From Rhizobiaceae bacterium (lineage in GTDB: Bacteria > Pseudomonadota > Alphaproteobacteria > Rhizobiales > Rhizobiaceae), in contig JAMLJC010000001.1 in NCBI GenBank assembly GCA_023953845.1, positions 4,040,501-4,104,500 of the forward strand: DNA of 64,000 bases. Direction: 5' to 3'. A program made the position numbers and the translations under genes. Position 1 is the first letter of the stretch. Each line of letters begins with the position of its first letter. This document shows positions 51,063 through 59,839 of this stretch, piece after piece. A model generated the notes under the pieces. It ran no database searches. It was given only the letters and a program-made list of their open reading frames with translations, and was not told where the DNA came from.

Positions 51063-51878
51063 CTAACAGGTCGTGGAAGCCGAGCACGCGGCGCGTGCGG
51101 TGGCGATCTTCTCGTTGAGCACATCCTTGCCCAGCGCGCCGAAGACGACCTCGTTGCCGACCACGTAGGAAGGCGTGCCGGTGATTTGCAGCTTGTTGGC
51201 CAGATCGTAAGTCTTGGCGAAATTCTCGACGATTTCCTCGTTTTTCATCTCTTCGCGCAGCTTCGCCTCGTCGGCGCCGAGCGACAGGGCGATTTTCAGG
51301 GCGCTGGCCTCGCCGGCGCGGCCCTGGCTGCCGAGAAGCTGATTGTGGAAGTCCTCGAACTTCTCCGGCATCAGGCGCAGGAAGGCGCTGGCGACGACAT
51401 GCGCCTTCTGCGAGTCCGGGCCGAGGATCGGGAATTCCTTCAATACGAAGCGCAGGTCCGGATTCTCCTGTGTAAGCGCCTGCATGTCTTCGAGCGCGCG
51501 TTTGCAGAAGCCGCAATTGTAGTCGTAGAATTCGACGATGGTGATCTTGCCGCTCGGATTGCCGACCACGCCGTCATAGCTCGCGTTGAAGATCTCGCCC
51601 TTGTTGGATTGGATGGTCTCGATCTGCGCGACGCGCTGCTCTTCCTTGCGCTTCTCGTCCAGCGAGGCCTGCATCTCCTCAAGGATCTCGGGGTTGGCCA
51701 GAAGATAATCCCGCACGATCTGTTCGATCGCGGCCTTGTCGAGCGGAGTGCCCGTCTGGGCCGTTTGCGGCATTTCCTGCGCCCTGGCCGGCGTCAGATC
51801 GCCGGCCGCGTAACCGAAGGCCAGCATGGCGAATGCAATGGCGATGCCGGAAGCGCCGAACAGAATTGACTTGGTCAT
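51063..51878 (-). CDS. DsbA family thiol-disulfide protein
   Basis: 271 aa. N-terminal signal/anchor (about 1-35), helical segment with charged repeat (EILEEMQASLDEKRKEEQRV), then a thioredoxin fold with CGFC (C122, C125) after VEFYDYN and the cis-Pro loop ITGTPSYVVG. The helical stalk before the fold resembles ScsC/Com1-like oligomeric disulfide isomerases. Periplasmic. C-terminal CSASTTC may form another disulfide. Confidence 0.9.
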   Translation of the reverse strand: MTKSILFGASGIAIAFAMLAFGYAAGDLTPARAQEMPQTAQTGTPLDKAAIEQIVRDYLLANPEILEEMQASLDEKRKEEQRVAQIETIQSNKGEIFNASYDGVVGNPSGKITIVEFYDYNCGFCKRALEDMQALTQENPDLRFVLKEFPILGPDSQKAHVVASAFLRLMPEKFEDFHNQLLGSQGRAGEASALKIALSLGADEAKLREEMKNEEIVENFAKTYDLANKLQITGTPSYVVGNEVVFGALGKDVLNEKIATARAACSASTTC

Positions 51879-51924
51879 GTCGCGTCGATCCTCTGAGAAA
51901 CAGGCCGCCCGTGTCGAAGGCGGT

Positions 51925-53391
51925 TCAGCCCTTCTTCTTTTTCTTTTTGCCGGTAGGCTGATTGATGATGTCTTGCGCGCGCACCCACCCCGGCGTGCCG
52001 CGCTTGAATTTCTGTTGCGCGCGGGCGGCCATTATCTTCGCCTGCTCGTAATCCCCGCTGTAGTAGTAGCCATCGGCTGTGGCGAGTTCCGCCTCGGCGA
52101 TATCGCCAAGCTGGCCGTATGCCTGCGCGAGGTAGCGATAGGCGGCTGCGTTTTCGGGATCGCGATCCAAGCCCTTGCGCAGCTGCTGTACGGCTTTCTC
52201 CGCCGAATCCCGTGTGCCGACGGCGAGCAGCGCCTGCCCATAGCTCATCATCAGCATGCCCGATTTCGCCGGGTCGAGGCTGACGGCCGTGGCATACGCC
52301 TTTGCTGCTTCGGCGGGGCGGTTCGCTTTCATCAGCACGTCGCCGCGCAGTTCGTGGAAATAGGGGTTCTTCGGCTGCTCCTTGAGCAGCGCATCCACCT
52401 TGCCGAGCGCCGAGCGTGGATTGCCGAAGACGAATGTGGCCTGCGCATCGCCATATTGCGCCGCGACCGACGTGCGGTTCTGGCGGAACAGGCGTTGTGC
52501 AGCCGACTGTCCCTGCGTGTAGACGGCGATCTTTGCGCGCATCATGTCGTGGCGCTGTTGCAGTGCCGGCGGATCGAGCTTGTCGAAATAGGGGCTTTGC
52601 CGGGCAAGCGTTTCCAGATTGGCGATGCGGTCGCGCGGGGTGGGATGGCTGATCCGGTACGGATCGACATTCGCGCCGGAAAGCGCCAGCGCGCTCTGGA
52701 ACCGCTTGAACGTCTTCAACATGCCTGCGGGCGACTGGCCGGTGCGCTCAAGATAGGTGAGGGCGGAGCGGTCGGCTGTCGTCTCCTCGGTCCGCTGATA
52801 GGCAAGCAGGCCGCGGCGCGCCACCTCGCTGCCGCCGAGCGCCAAACCGGTTCCCGCCTGCGCGAGGCCGCTGCTTTTCGATGCCGCGCCGGCGACCGTA
52901 GCGCCGATGCCGAGCAGCCCGGCGACGATCGCCATCGTCTGGGCGCGTGCAAGCTGATCGCGCAGCCTCTCCTGATGGCCGCCGGCTATATGGCCCGCCT
53001 CATGTGCGAGCACGCCGATGATCTCGTTCGGCGTTTCCGACTGGAGCAGAGCGCCGGTGTTGACGAAGATGCGGCGGCCCGCGACGAACGCATTGAAGCT
53101 CGAATCGTTGACCAGCACGATCTCGATGCCCGAGTTCGCCAGACCCGCGGCCTTCAGCACCGGCCGCGCATATTCGCGCACCAGAGCCTCGATCTCGGCG
53201 TCGCGCACGATCGGCAGCTTCTGCTGCTGGGCGAGGCCCGCATGCAGCGATGTGACGAGCATGCCGACGCTTGCCACGGCCGCGACGATCGGCCGGCGTG
53301 GCAGTATTCCGACGATATTCTCGAACATCGACATGGTGAGCACTCGTAGACGAGCGGCCTTGCGGTGAAAAGGGAGCGGCGCGGGATTCAT
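51925..53391 (-). CDS. M48 family metalloprotease with TPR repeats (BepA-like)
   Basis: 488 aa if started at 53391 (GGGGA upstream); starts at 53334 or 53328 would give a shorter signal peptide. Signal region ends near LHAGLAQ. The zinc motif is VLAHEAGHIAGGH, with the third ligand expected in RRGLLAYQRTEETTAD. The C-terminal half (about 290-470) is TPR-rich (PYFHELRGDVLMKANRPAEA). BepA-type proteins degrade or assist outer-membrane proteins in the periplasm. Polybasic C-terminus (KKKKKK). Located 46 bp upstream of the DsbA-like gene on the same strand. Confidence 0.9.
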   Translation of the reverse strand: MNPAPLPFHRKAARLRVLTMSMFENIVGILPRRPIVAAVASVGMLVTSLHAGLAQQQKLPIVRDAEIEALVREYARPVLKAAGLANSGIEIVLVNDSSFNAFVAGRRIFVNTGALLQSETPNEIIGVLAHEAGHIAGGHQERLRDQLARAQTMAIVAGLLGIGATVAGAASKSSGLAQAGTGLALGGSEVARRGLLAYQRTEETTADRSALTYLERTGQSPAGMLKTFKRFQSALALSGANVDPYRISHPTPRDRIANLETLARQSPYFDKLDPPALQQRHDMMRAKIAVYTQGQSAAQRLFRQNRTSVAAQYGDAQATFVFGNPRSALGKVDALLKEQPKNPYFHELRGDVLMKANRPAEAAKAYATAVSLDPAKSGMLMMSYGQALLAVGTRDSAEKAVQQLRKGLDRDPENAAAYRYLAQAYGQLGDIAEAELATADGYYYSGDYEQAKIMAARAQQKFKRGTPGWVRAQDIINQPTGKKKKKKG

Positions 53392-53452
53392 CAACTTGTG
53401 ATCCCCATACCAATCGGGCATTTGTGCGGCGCATGGCCTGTCGCGGCCGCCC

Positions 53453-54616
53453 ATGAAGGTTTTCCGGATGACCGTTGCCATTTCGAAACGCGGCGAGGTG
53501 GAGCCGTTCCACGCAATGGACGTCCTCGCCGAAGCGAATCGCCTGAAGGCGAAGGGTGTGCCGGTCATTTCCATGGCGGTCGGTCAGCCGTCCGATCCCG
53601 CGCCGGCGGCAGTCCGCGATGCGGCGCGGCATGCGCTCGCCGACGGGCGCATCGGCTATACGGACGCGCTCGGCAGGGCCGAACTCCGGGAAGCGATCAC
53701 GCGCCATTATGGCGAGCGCTACGATATCGACGTGCCCGCATCACGCGTGGTCGTCACGACCGGCTCCTCGGCGGCTTTCAATCTCGCCTTCCTCACCATG
53801 TTCGATCCCGGCGACCGTGTCGCCATTGCCGCACCCGGCTATCCGGCTTACCGGAACATCATGGCTGCGCTCGGTATCGAGGTGGTCGAGATCGAATTGC
53901 AGGGCGCGCCGTTCCTGGACGCCGATCACCTGCGCAACGCCTGGCTGGACAAGCCGCTCAGGGGTCTTCTCTTCGCCAGCCCCGCCAATCCGACGGGCGC
54001 GGTGGTGCCCGCGGGCGAACTGGAGCGGCTGGTGCGCACGGCCTCCGAACTCGGCGTCGCCGTGATCTCGGACGAGATCTATCACAGGCTCTCCTACGGT
54101 GCGCCGGACGTGACGGCGCTGTCTTTCGATGACGATGTGACAGTCATCAACTCCTTCTCCAAATACTATTGCATGACGGGCTGGCGCATCGGCTGGATGG
54201 TGGTGCCCGAACGCCTTGCGCGGGCCATCGAGCGGGTGCAGCAGAGCCTCTACATCTCGGCCCCGGAACTGTCGCAGATCGCGGCTGTCGAGGCTTTCAC
54301 TGCGACGAACGAACTCGAAGCAGTAAAGGCGCGCTACGCCTGGAACCGGTCCCTCCTGATGGAGCGGTTGCCTGCCTTGGGTTTTTCGCTCGCTGCGCCG
54401 ATGGATGGGGCGTTTTACGCCTTCTGCGACGTTTCGAAACTCACCAATGACAGCATGGAATTCGCGCGCCGCATGCTGGCGGAGGCGCATGTCGCGGCAA
54501 CGCCCGGGCGGGATTTCGATCCGCTGCAGGGCCATCGCTACATGCGATTTTCCTATGCGGGCAGCCACGACGACATGGTCGAGGCGCTGCGGCGGCTGGA
54601 GAACTGGCTGGGATAG
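53453..54616 (+). CDS. PLP-dependent aminotransferase, class I
   Basis: 387 aa (382 if started at 53468, where GAAGG precedes the ATG). Fold-type I: PLP lysine K237 in NSFSKYYCMTGWRIGW, SPANPTGAVV, ISDEIYHRLSY and the carboxylate-binding Arg near the C-terminus (YMRFSYAG). Aspartate/aromatic aminotransferase superfamily; amino-acid specificity is not resolved. Divergent from the M48 gene. Confidence 0.9.
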   Translation: MKVFRMTVAISKRGEVEPFHAMDVLAEANRLKAKGVPVISMAVGQPSDPAPAAVRDAARHALADGRIGYTDALGRAELREAITRHYGERYDIDVPASRVVVTTGSSAAFNLAFLTMFDPGDRVAIAAPGYPAYRNIMAALGIEVVEIELQGAPFLDADHLRNAWLDKPLRGLLFASPANPTGAVVPAGELERLVRTASELGVAVISDEIYHRLSYGAPDVTALSFDDDVTVINSFSKYYCMTGWRIGWMVVPERLARAIERVQQSLYISAPELSQIAAVEAFTATNELEAVKARYAWNRSLLMERLPALGFSLAAPMDGAFYAFCDVSKLTNDSMEFARRMLAEAHVAATPGRDFDPLQGHRYMRFSYAGSHDDMVEALRRLENWLG

Positions 54617-54661
54617 GGGCGGGACCGTCTCGTCCGGGCGAGGCGGTTTTGCAATTTGGGC

Positions 54662-54689
54662 CTTGCGCGGACAGGCACGAGACTATAGG
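54662..54689 (+). promoter_or_regulatory. Predicted tRNA-Pro promoter
   Basis: CTTGCG at 54662-54667 and TATAGG at 54684-54689 with a 16-bp spacer, 13 bp before the tRNA. Confidence 0.4.
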
Positions 54690-54702
54690 GCTTTGCGCGG
54701 TT

Positions 54703-54779
<77 letters not shown>

Positions 54780-54899
54780 TCTCTTCATCGACAATTCAGA
54801 GCGAAGATATGATCGGCGAGTGCGATGTAGCTCTCGCATCTCGCGGTTGCGTAACATTTTGTGCATTGCGGAATCACGTGGATCGTCATATCGAAGTGC

Positions 54900-55015
54900 T
54901 GTCGACCATCTCCTCCTCCCAGATGTGATGTCGACGTGAGATGTGGTGCTCCTCCTCCCGCGCCACATTGAAAGTTGAAAGCCCGTCGGATCTCCTCCCC
55001 CGACGGGCTTTTTCT
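54900..55015 (+). ncRNA. Small RNA with three anti-SD loops, alpha-r14/suhB (MmgR)-like
   Basis: Three consecutive hairpins each show a CTCCTCC-type loop: 54907-54925 (CATCT/AGATG, loop CCTCCTCCC), 54941-54968 (ATGTGGTGC/GCGCCACAT, loop TCCTCCTCCC) and the rho-independent terminator 54978-55011 (12-bp stem, loop ending CTCCTCCC, then T run). This is the architecture of the rhizobial alpha-r14 sRNAs, which pair with Shine-Dalgarno sequences. The 5' end is estimated. No ORF competes here. Confidence 0.72.
54978..55015 (+). terminator. Terminator of the sRNA
   Basis: Perfect AAAGCCCGTCGG/CCGACGGGCTTT stem (54978-54989 with 55000-55011), then TTCTTT. It lies 12 bp past the end of the converging O-antigen-ligase gene and could also end that transcript. 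Confidence 0.85.
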
Positions 55016-55026
55016 TTGCGGAGTGC

Positions 55027-56262
55027 TCAGCGTGCGGCGCGAAGATTGCGCTGATGTCGGTATTCAAGGGCGATGGCGCCCCAGATCAGGCCGAGCAGGA
55101 GATAGAAGTGCCGCCAGTGATCGGTGTCGATCACGCTGCCCAGCCCGACATGGCCGATGAAGACGACATAGGCGCAGAGCAGATAGGGTTGCCAGGGACG
55201 GGCGCGGAACAGGGTCCGGAAGCCGGCTGCGATGGTCCATAGAATCAGGCCGAGATAGGAGAGGAAGCCGACCCAGCCGTAGTCCATCAATGCTTTCAGC
55301 CAGATATTGTGCGTGTCCTCGCCAAAGATCTGGCCGAACTCCAGCGGGCCGATGCCGAACGGATGCTCCAGCGCCATCTGGAAGCCGATGACATAGCGGG
55401 CGAAGCGGCCAAGCCGTGCGCTGTCATAGTCCTGCGCAAGCTGGGCGCGGTTGGTGAAGAGTTCCGCGATGCTGGGGATCTGCAAGGCGACGAGCAGGCC
55501 GACGATGAGAAGAGCGAAAGCCGCGATGCTCATGACGACGATGCGCAGCCGGAGCCTGCCGCTTGTGGTCTGCAGGAACAGCGCGAACACCAGCAGGACG
55601 GACGAGACGCCGAACAGCCCCCATGCTCCGCGCGAGAAGGAGAGGAAGATGCCGCCCGCGACGATCAGCAGAGGCACGGCGTAGAGCAGGATATAAGACG
55701 GGCGTTCCGTCAGCGTGCGATAGAGCAGGTAGATGCCCGGCAGCGCCAGGAACGGGCCGAAGACGTTCGGGTCCTGGAAGGCGCCGGCGGCGCGCTCGTA
55801 TTTCGTGAAAATCTCCGCGCCCGGAAAGGCATGGAAATAGCCGAGAATACCGAGCATCGCGGTCGGGATCGCCGCGCACAGCCACGCTGTGAAGATCGGG
55901 CGATAAAGATTTGGATTCGCTTCTACAACGGCCGCGATGAAGACAGCCGTGAAGGCGAGGAACAGGGATACGGCGAGATAGAGCGGCGTGCTCCTGAGAT
56001 CGGCCATCTGTGTCATGGAGATCGCGCCGCCGATATTGAAGACGACGAGAAGGATGAGCAGAGGCAGGACGAAGCGCGAAATCCTGAGACCGAACAGCGC
56101 CCATACGCCGATGAGAGCCGCCATGTAGAGCTCGTACGGCGCGGGCTCCTCGATGACGAAGCCCGACAGGAACACGCCGAACGAAACCGCCGCCGTCGAA
56201 ATGAGCGCGATCGACTTGGCATTGATCGCCGCGCGGTCGAGCGGTGCGGCAATCGCGCTCAA
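55027..56262 (-). CDS. O-antigen ligase/EPS polymerase family membrane protein (Wzy/WaaL-like)
   Basis: 411 aa from TTG 56262, which overlaps the upstream TGA (TTGA) and suggests coupling; an open frame runs further upstream into the phosphotransferase gene. About 11 helices and the large periplasmic loop with RYVIGFQMALEHPFGIGPLE, then EDTHNIWLKALMDYGW, typical of the Wzy_C/O-antigen ligase domain. Polymerises or transfers repeat units of the polysaccharide made by this cluster. Confidence 0.85.
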   Translation of the reverse strand: MSAIAAPLDRAAINAKSIALISTAAVSFGVFLSGFVIEEPAPYELYMAALIGVWALFGLRISRFVLPLLILLVVFNIGGAISMTQMADLRSTPLYLAVSLFLAFTAVFIAAVVEANPNLYRPIFTAWLCAAIPTAMLGILGYFHAFPGAEIFTKYERAAGAFQDPNVFGPFLALPGIYLLYRTLTERPSYILLYAVPLLIVAGGIFLSFSRGAWGLFGVSSVLLVFALFLQTTSGRLRLRIVVMSIAAFALLIVGLLVALQIPSIAELFTNRAQLAQDYDSARLGRFARYVIGFQMALEHPFGIGPLEFGQIFGEDTHNIWLKALMDYGWVGFLSYLGLILWTIAAGFRTLFRARPWQPYLLCAYVVFIGHVGLGSVIDTDHWRHFYLLLGLIWGAIALEYRHQRNLRAAR

Positions 56263-57791
56263 TAGGCGTTCTCCGTATTCAGCAGCTTGACCGGCGTGAG
56301 CAGCAGAATCTTGAGATCGAACCAGAGCGACCAGTTCTCGATATAGTAGAGGTCGAACTCCGTGCGCTTCTTGATCTTGTCGTCGCTGTCGATCTCGCCG
56401 CGCCAGCCGTTGATCTGCGCCCATCCGGTGACGCCGGGCTTCACGCGGTGTCGCGCGAAATATCCGTCGACGACCTCGTTGAACAGCTTGTTATGGGACT
56501 GCGCCGCCACCGCATGCGGCCGTGGGCCGACCAACGAGAGGCTGCCGAGCAGCGCATTGAAGAACTGCGGCAGTTCGTCGATCGAGGTCTTGCGGATGAA
56601 GCGGCCGACGCGCGTGACGCGCGGATCGTTCTTGGTGACTGCGTTCTTGGCGGTCGGGTCGGCCCTGTCCGTGTACATCGAGCGGAACTTGTAGACGTCG
56701 ATCTCCTCGTTGTTGAAGCCGTGGCGCTTCTGCTTGAAGAGGACAGGCCCCTTGCTGTCGAGCTTGATGGCGATCGCCGTGGCGATCATGATCGGCGAGA
56801 AGACGATGATGCCGATCAGGCTGAAGAAGATGTCGAAGACTCGTTTCGCCACCGAATCCCAGTCGTTGATCGGCTTGTCGAAGATATCCAGCATCGGGAC
56901 GGAGCCGATGAAGGAATAGGACCGTGGCCGGAAACGAAGCTGGTTCGAGTGCGCCGAAAGGCGGATGTCGACGGGCAGGACCCAGAGCTTCTTGAGCAGC
57001 GAAAGCACACGCGATTCGGCGGTGAGCGGCAGGGAGACGATGAGCATGTCGATCCGTGCGATGCGCGCGAATTCTATCAGTTCGGCCACCGTGCCGAGCT
57101 TCGGATAGCCGGCCACAATCGGCGGCGAGCGCCTGTTGTCACGGTCATCGAATATGCCGCAGATGCGGATGTCGTTGTAGGGTTGCTGTTCGATGGAACG
57201 TATCAGCGCCTCGGCGGTCTTGCCGCCGCCGACGATGAGCGCGCGGCGCTCCATGCGGCCGTTCCGCGCCCATTTGCGGAAGAAGTGTGCCGCCACAAGG
57301 CGTATGCCGAACACCAGCGCGAAGCCGGTCGCGTACCATGCGCCGAACCAGAAGCGGGAATATTCGGCGGAAATCTTGAGGAAGAAACCCGTCACGATCA
57401 GTGCGGCGAAAGTGCCCGACCAGACCAGGAACATGCGCCCGAAGTACCGCATCGGACGCATCAGGGTTGAGATCTCGTAGGCGTCCGTGAGTTCCAGAAG
57501 GATGACGGTCATCGCGGAGGCGGTGAGGGTGATGCCGAGATAGTGCAGCAGCAACTGCGAGTTCATCCCGACATAGGCAGCGCACAGCAACAGGCCCGAC
57601 ATGACCAGCAGGCCGAATTCGACGATGCGCATGGTGCCGCTCGCGAGCACCGGAGACATGGAGTCGCGCCGGTACTGCGACGCGATCTGCCGGGCCATCG
57701 GATTCAGCGTGGTGGATTTCTTGCCAGTCTCCTCGCCGACCGCCCTGACCGCAGCGGTCGAGAAGCGATGTGCGGGGTCCATCTCGTTCAT
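56259..57791 (-). CDS. Undecaprenyl-phosphate glycosylphosphotransferase (WcaJ/ExoY-like)
   Basis: 510 aa. Four or five N-terminal helices, a CoA-binding-like Rossmann region (ALIVGGGKTAEALIRSIEQQ, about 190-330) and the C-terminal bacterial sugar transferase domain: KRVFDIFFSLIGIIVFSPIM, KQKRHGFNNEEIDVYKFRSM, and RKTSIDELPQFFNALLGSLS. It transfers the first hexose-1-phosphate to undecaprenyl phosphate to start repeat-unit assembly. Confidence 0.94.
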   Translation of the reverse strand: MNEMDPAHRFSTAAVRAVGEETGKKSTTLNPMARQIASQYRRDSMSPVLASGTMRIVEFGLLVMSGLLLCAAYVGMNSQLLLHYLGITLTASAMTVILLELTDAYEISTLMRPMRYFGRMFLVWSGTFAALIVTGFFLKISAEYSRFWFGAWYATGFALVFGIRLVAAHFFRKWARNGRMERRALIVGGGKTAEALIRSIEQQPYNDIRICGIFDDRDNRRSPPIVAGYPKLGTVAELIEFARIARIDMLIVSLPLTAESRVLSLLKKLWVLPVDIRLSAHSNQLRFRPRSYSFIGSVPMLDIFDKPINDWDSVAKRVFDIFFSLIGIIVFSPIMIATAIAIKLDSKGPVLFKQKRHGFNNEEIDVYKFRSMYTDRADPTAKNAVTKNDPRVTRVGRFIRKTSIDELPQFFNALLGSLSLVGPRPHAVAAQSHNKLFNEVVDGYFARHRVKPGVTGWAQINGWRGEIDSDDKIKKRTEFDLYYIENWSLWFDLKILLLTPVKLLNTENAY

Positions 57792-57868
57792 CGGTTGCTG
57801 TCCACGATTCTGCCTGCGGATAGCAGAAACGAACTAAGAATCCCTTGATGGAGAGACCTGTATACGGT

Positions 57869-59002
57869 TCAGGCGGCGAGCGCGCCGCGATAAGCCGCTT
57901 CGATGCGGGCGGCCATGACATCTGCGCCGAAGCGGCTCTTCAGATCGGCCTGCACGGGCATCAGTGCGCGGAATTTTTCCGGCTCCTGCAACGCGAATGC
58001 CATTTTTGCCGCAAGCTCGTCGGCATCCGGTTGCACGAGGGCAGGGGAGTCGGCTCCAAAAATCTCAGGAATGCCGCCGACCGCTGTCGCGATCATCGGC
58101 TTGCCGGCGGCCAACGCTTCGAGCACGATATAGGGCATGGCTTCCGCGCGCGATGGCACGGCGATCGTCTTCGCCAGCGCAAACGCCGCGCGCGCCGGCA
58201 TTGCAGGATGGAACTTGACCCGGTCCGTCATGCCGAGCGTTCGCACCTGCGCCTTGTATTTCGGCAGATCGTCGCCATCGCCGACCATGACGGCGCTGAG
58301 CGGCCGGCCGACGATGCGCTCCGCCGCCGCCAGCGCGTCGATGAAGATGTCCGGCCCCTTCAGGTCGCGCATCATGCCGATGTAGAGAAAGTCGCCGGCA
58401 TCCGTCGCCGTCGCCACGGACTGGAATTCCTCGGCGCGCAGTCCGTTGTAGACAAGGCTGTTGGGGACGGGCGCTTCTCCCACCTTTCTGCGATATGCGC
58501 TGCGTTCATAGTCGGAAACGAAGAGCAGATGGTCGGTGAAGCGCCCTATCAACCTTTCCAGCATGAAGAAGAGCTTTCCGACCGCTGTGCCTTCATCATA
58601 GTGCAGACTGCCGCCATGCGGCGAATAGAGGCGGGCCACGCGAGACCTTGAAACCCGCAGAAGTGAGCCGAAAAGACGGGCGTAGACGCCACCCTTGGCG
58701 CCGTGCCCATGTATAATATCCGGCTGCAATCCCTTGATAATCCTGTATGTTCGCCAGGCCGATGCGAGGTCGCCCGGGCCGATGTGGCGCTGCATCGGCG
58801 TGCGGTGCATGCCGAGCGCGAGATGATGCTTCAATCCGTCGAAGAGCTGCTCCTCATAGGCGCCGCCCGTCGTCGAATCGCAGACGATGCCGATCTGATG
58901 CCCGGCCGCGACCTGCGCCTCGGTGAGATCGCGAACGTGGCGGAAGATTCCGCCCACCGGCGACCGGAAGCAGTGAACGATGCGGAGCGGCGTCGTCGAC
59001 AC
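57869..59002 (-). CDS. Glycosyltransferase family 4
   Basis: 377 aa GT-B enzyme. N-terminal VGGIFRHVRDLTEAQVAAGH, HGHGAKGGVYARL, and the C-terminal donor-site motif AMPYIVLEALAAGKPMIATA, VGGIPE. Adds a sugar to the lipid-linked repeat unit on the cytoplasmic face. 66 bp upstream of the phosphotransferase start, same strand. Confidence 0.93.
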   Translation of the reverse strand: MSTTPLRIVHCFRSPVGGIFRHVRDLTEAQVAAGHQIGIVCDSTTGGAYEEQLFDGLKHHLALGMHRTPMQRHIGPGDLASAWRTYRIIKGLQPDIIHGHGAKGGVYARLFGSLLRVSRSRVARLYSPHGGSLHYDEGTAVGKLFFMLERLIGRFTDHLLFVSDYERSAYRRKVGEAPVPNSLVYNGLRAEEFQSVATATDAGDFLYIGMMRDLKGPDIFIDALAAAERIVGRPLSAVMVGDGDDLPKYKAQVRTLGMTDRVKFHPAMPARAAFALAKTIAVPSRAEAMPYIVLEALAAGKPMIATAVGGIPEIFGADSPALVQPDADELAAKMAFALQEPEKFRALMPVQADLKSRFGADVMAARIEAAYRGALAA

Positions 59003-59015
59003 GAAGGCGCCGCGA

Positions 59016-59579
59016 TCAGAAAAGGCGCTCGCGGACGTAGATCGTATCGCCCGGAAGGACGGGGTCCGACGTGACGACGCGCCCGGTCATCACCTTGCCG
59101 TTGATATCGCGCGTCACGTCGACATTGGTCTGGTTGGCGCGTGGGGTGAACCCGCCGGCTATGGCGATGGCCTTTTGGGCGGTCAGGCCCGGAACGTAGG
59201 AATACTGTCCAGCCGCGCCGACTTCGCCCATGACGAAGATGGGACGGTAGCGGTCGACCTCGACCGAGACGTCCGGATCGCGCAGGAAGCCCTGACGCAG
59301 TCCGGCGGCGAGGGAGGCCTCCAGTTCCTGAACCGTCCGGCCGCGTGCCGGGATTGAGCCGATCAGCGGGAAGGCCAGGTAGCCTGACTGGTCGATGCTG
59401 TAGGTGTTGGTGAGGCTTTCCTGTTCGAATACGGTGATGCGGACGCGGTCGCCGGCGCCGAGACGGTAGGGCTGGGTGATCGCGGCATGGAACGCCTCGG
59501 GCGCAGGCCGATAGCCAGAACAGCCGGCGAGCAGGCCGACTGCGACGACTGCGGACAGAAGCGGAAGAAGGCGTGCCAT
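59016..59579 (-). CDS. Polysaccharide export lipoprotein (Wza/ExoF-like, short form)
   Basis: 187 aa from ATG 59579. Lipoprotein signal with lipobox LLAGC (about 16-20), Poly_export domain (YRLGAGDRVRITVFEQESLT) and one SLBB domain (PIFVMGEVGAAGQYSYVPGL). Lacks the extra SLBB repeats and outer-membrane helix of full Wza, as in the short ExoF-type periplasmic proteins. Partner of the Wzc-like protein encoded divergently. Confidence 0.92.
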   Translation of the reverse strand: MARLLPLLSAVVAVGLLAGCSGYRPAPEAFHAAITQPYRLGAGDRVRITVFEQESLTNTYSIDQSGYLAFPLIGSIPARGRTVQELEASLAAGLRQGFLRDPDVSVEVDRYRPIFVMGEVGAAGQYSYVPGLTAQKAIAIAGGFTPRANQTNVDVTRDINGKVMTGRVVTSDPVLPGDTIYVRERLF

Positions 59580-59839
59580 TCGATGGTCGTATCCTTGCGC
59601 GTGCGCTCTGCGACGGTGCGCACCCCGATGCGTTCTTATCGACTTGTTAGGGTTAATGCCCGGTAAAGCCGGCGGCTCGGGCGACGAAATCGTTAATGGC
59701 CGGACTCGTGTCATTCCGCCGCAATCCCGGCGAACAGTCGGATGGGGCGGGTGAATCATGGCGCCCGCCGCGTTTCTTAACGACTGAGTTACCATAGAAG
59801 TTTACGCTTCCCGACGATCTGGATCAGGCGAGTGCCCGC
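59580..59839. promoter_or_regulatory. 260-bp divergent region of the EPS cluster
   Basis: Lies between the export gene and the chain-length gene and must hold both promoters. AT-rich patch at 59771-59812 including GTTACCATAGAAG. No clear palindromic operator or paired -35/-10 set found. Confidence 0.3.

Noticed and set aside
50617..51066. Several short frames in the gap between the cyclo-ligase and DsbA-like genes
   Set aside because: Arg/Pro-rich translations, overlapping in multiple frames, no start signals, no recognisable domain.
55309..56265. Charged open frame antisense to the O-antigen-ligase gene
   Set aside because: Hydrophobic codons read backwards give Glu/Arg/Asp-rich sequence; typical shadow of a membrane protein gene.
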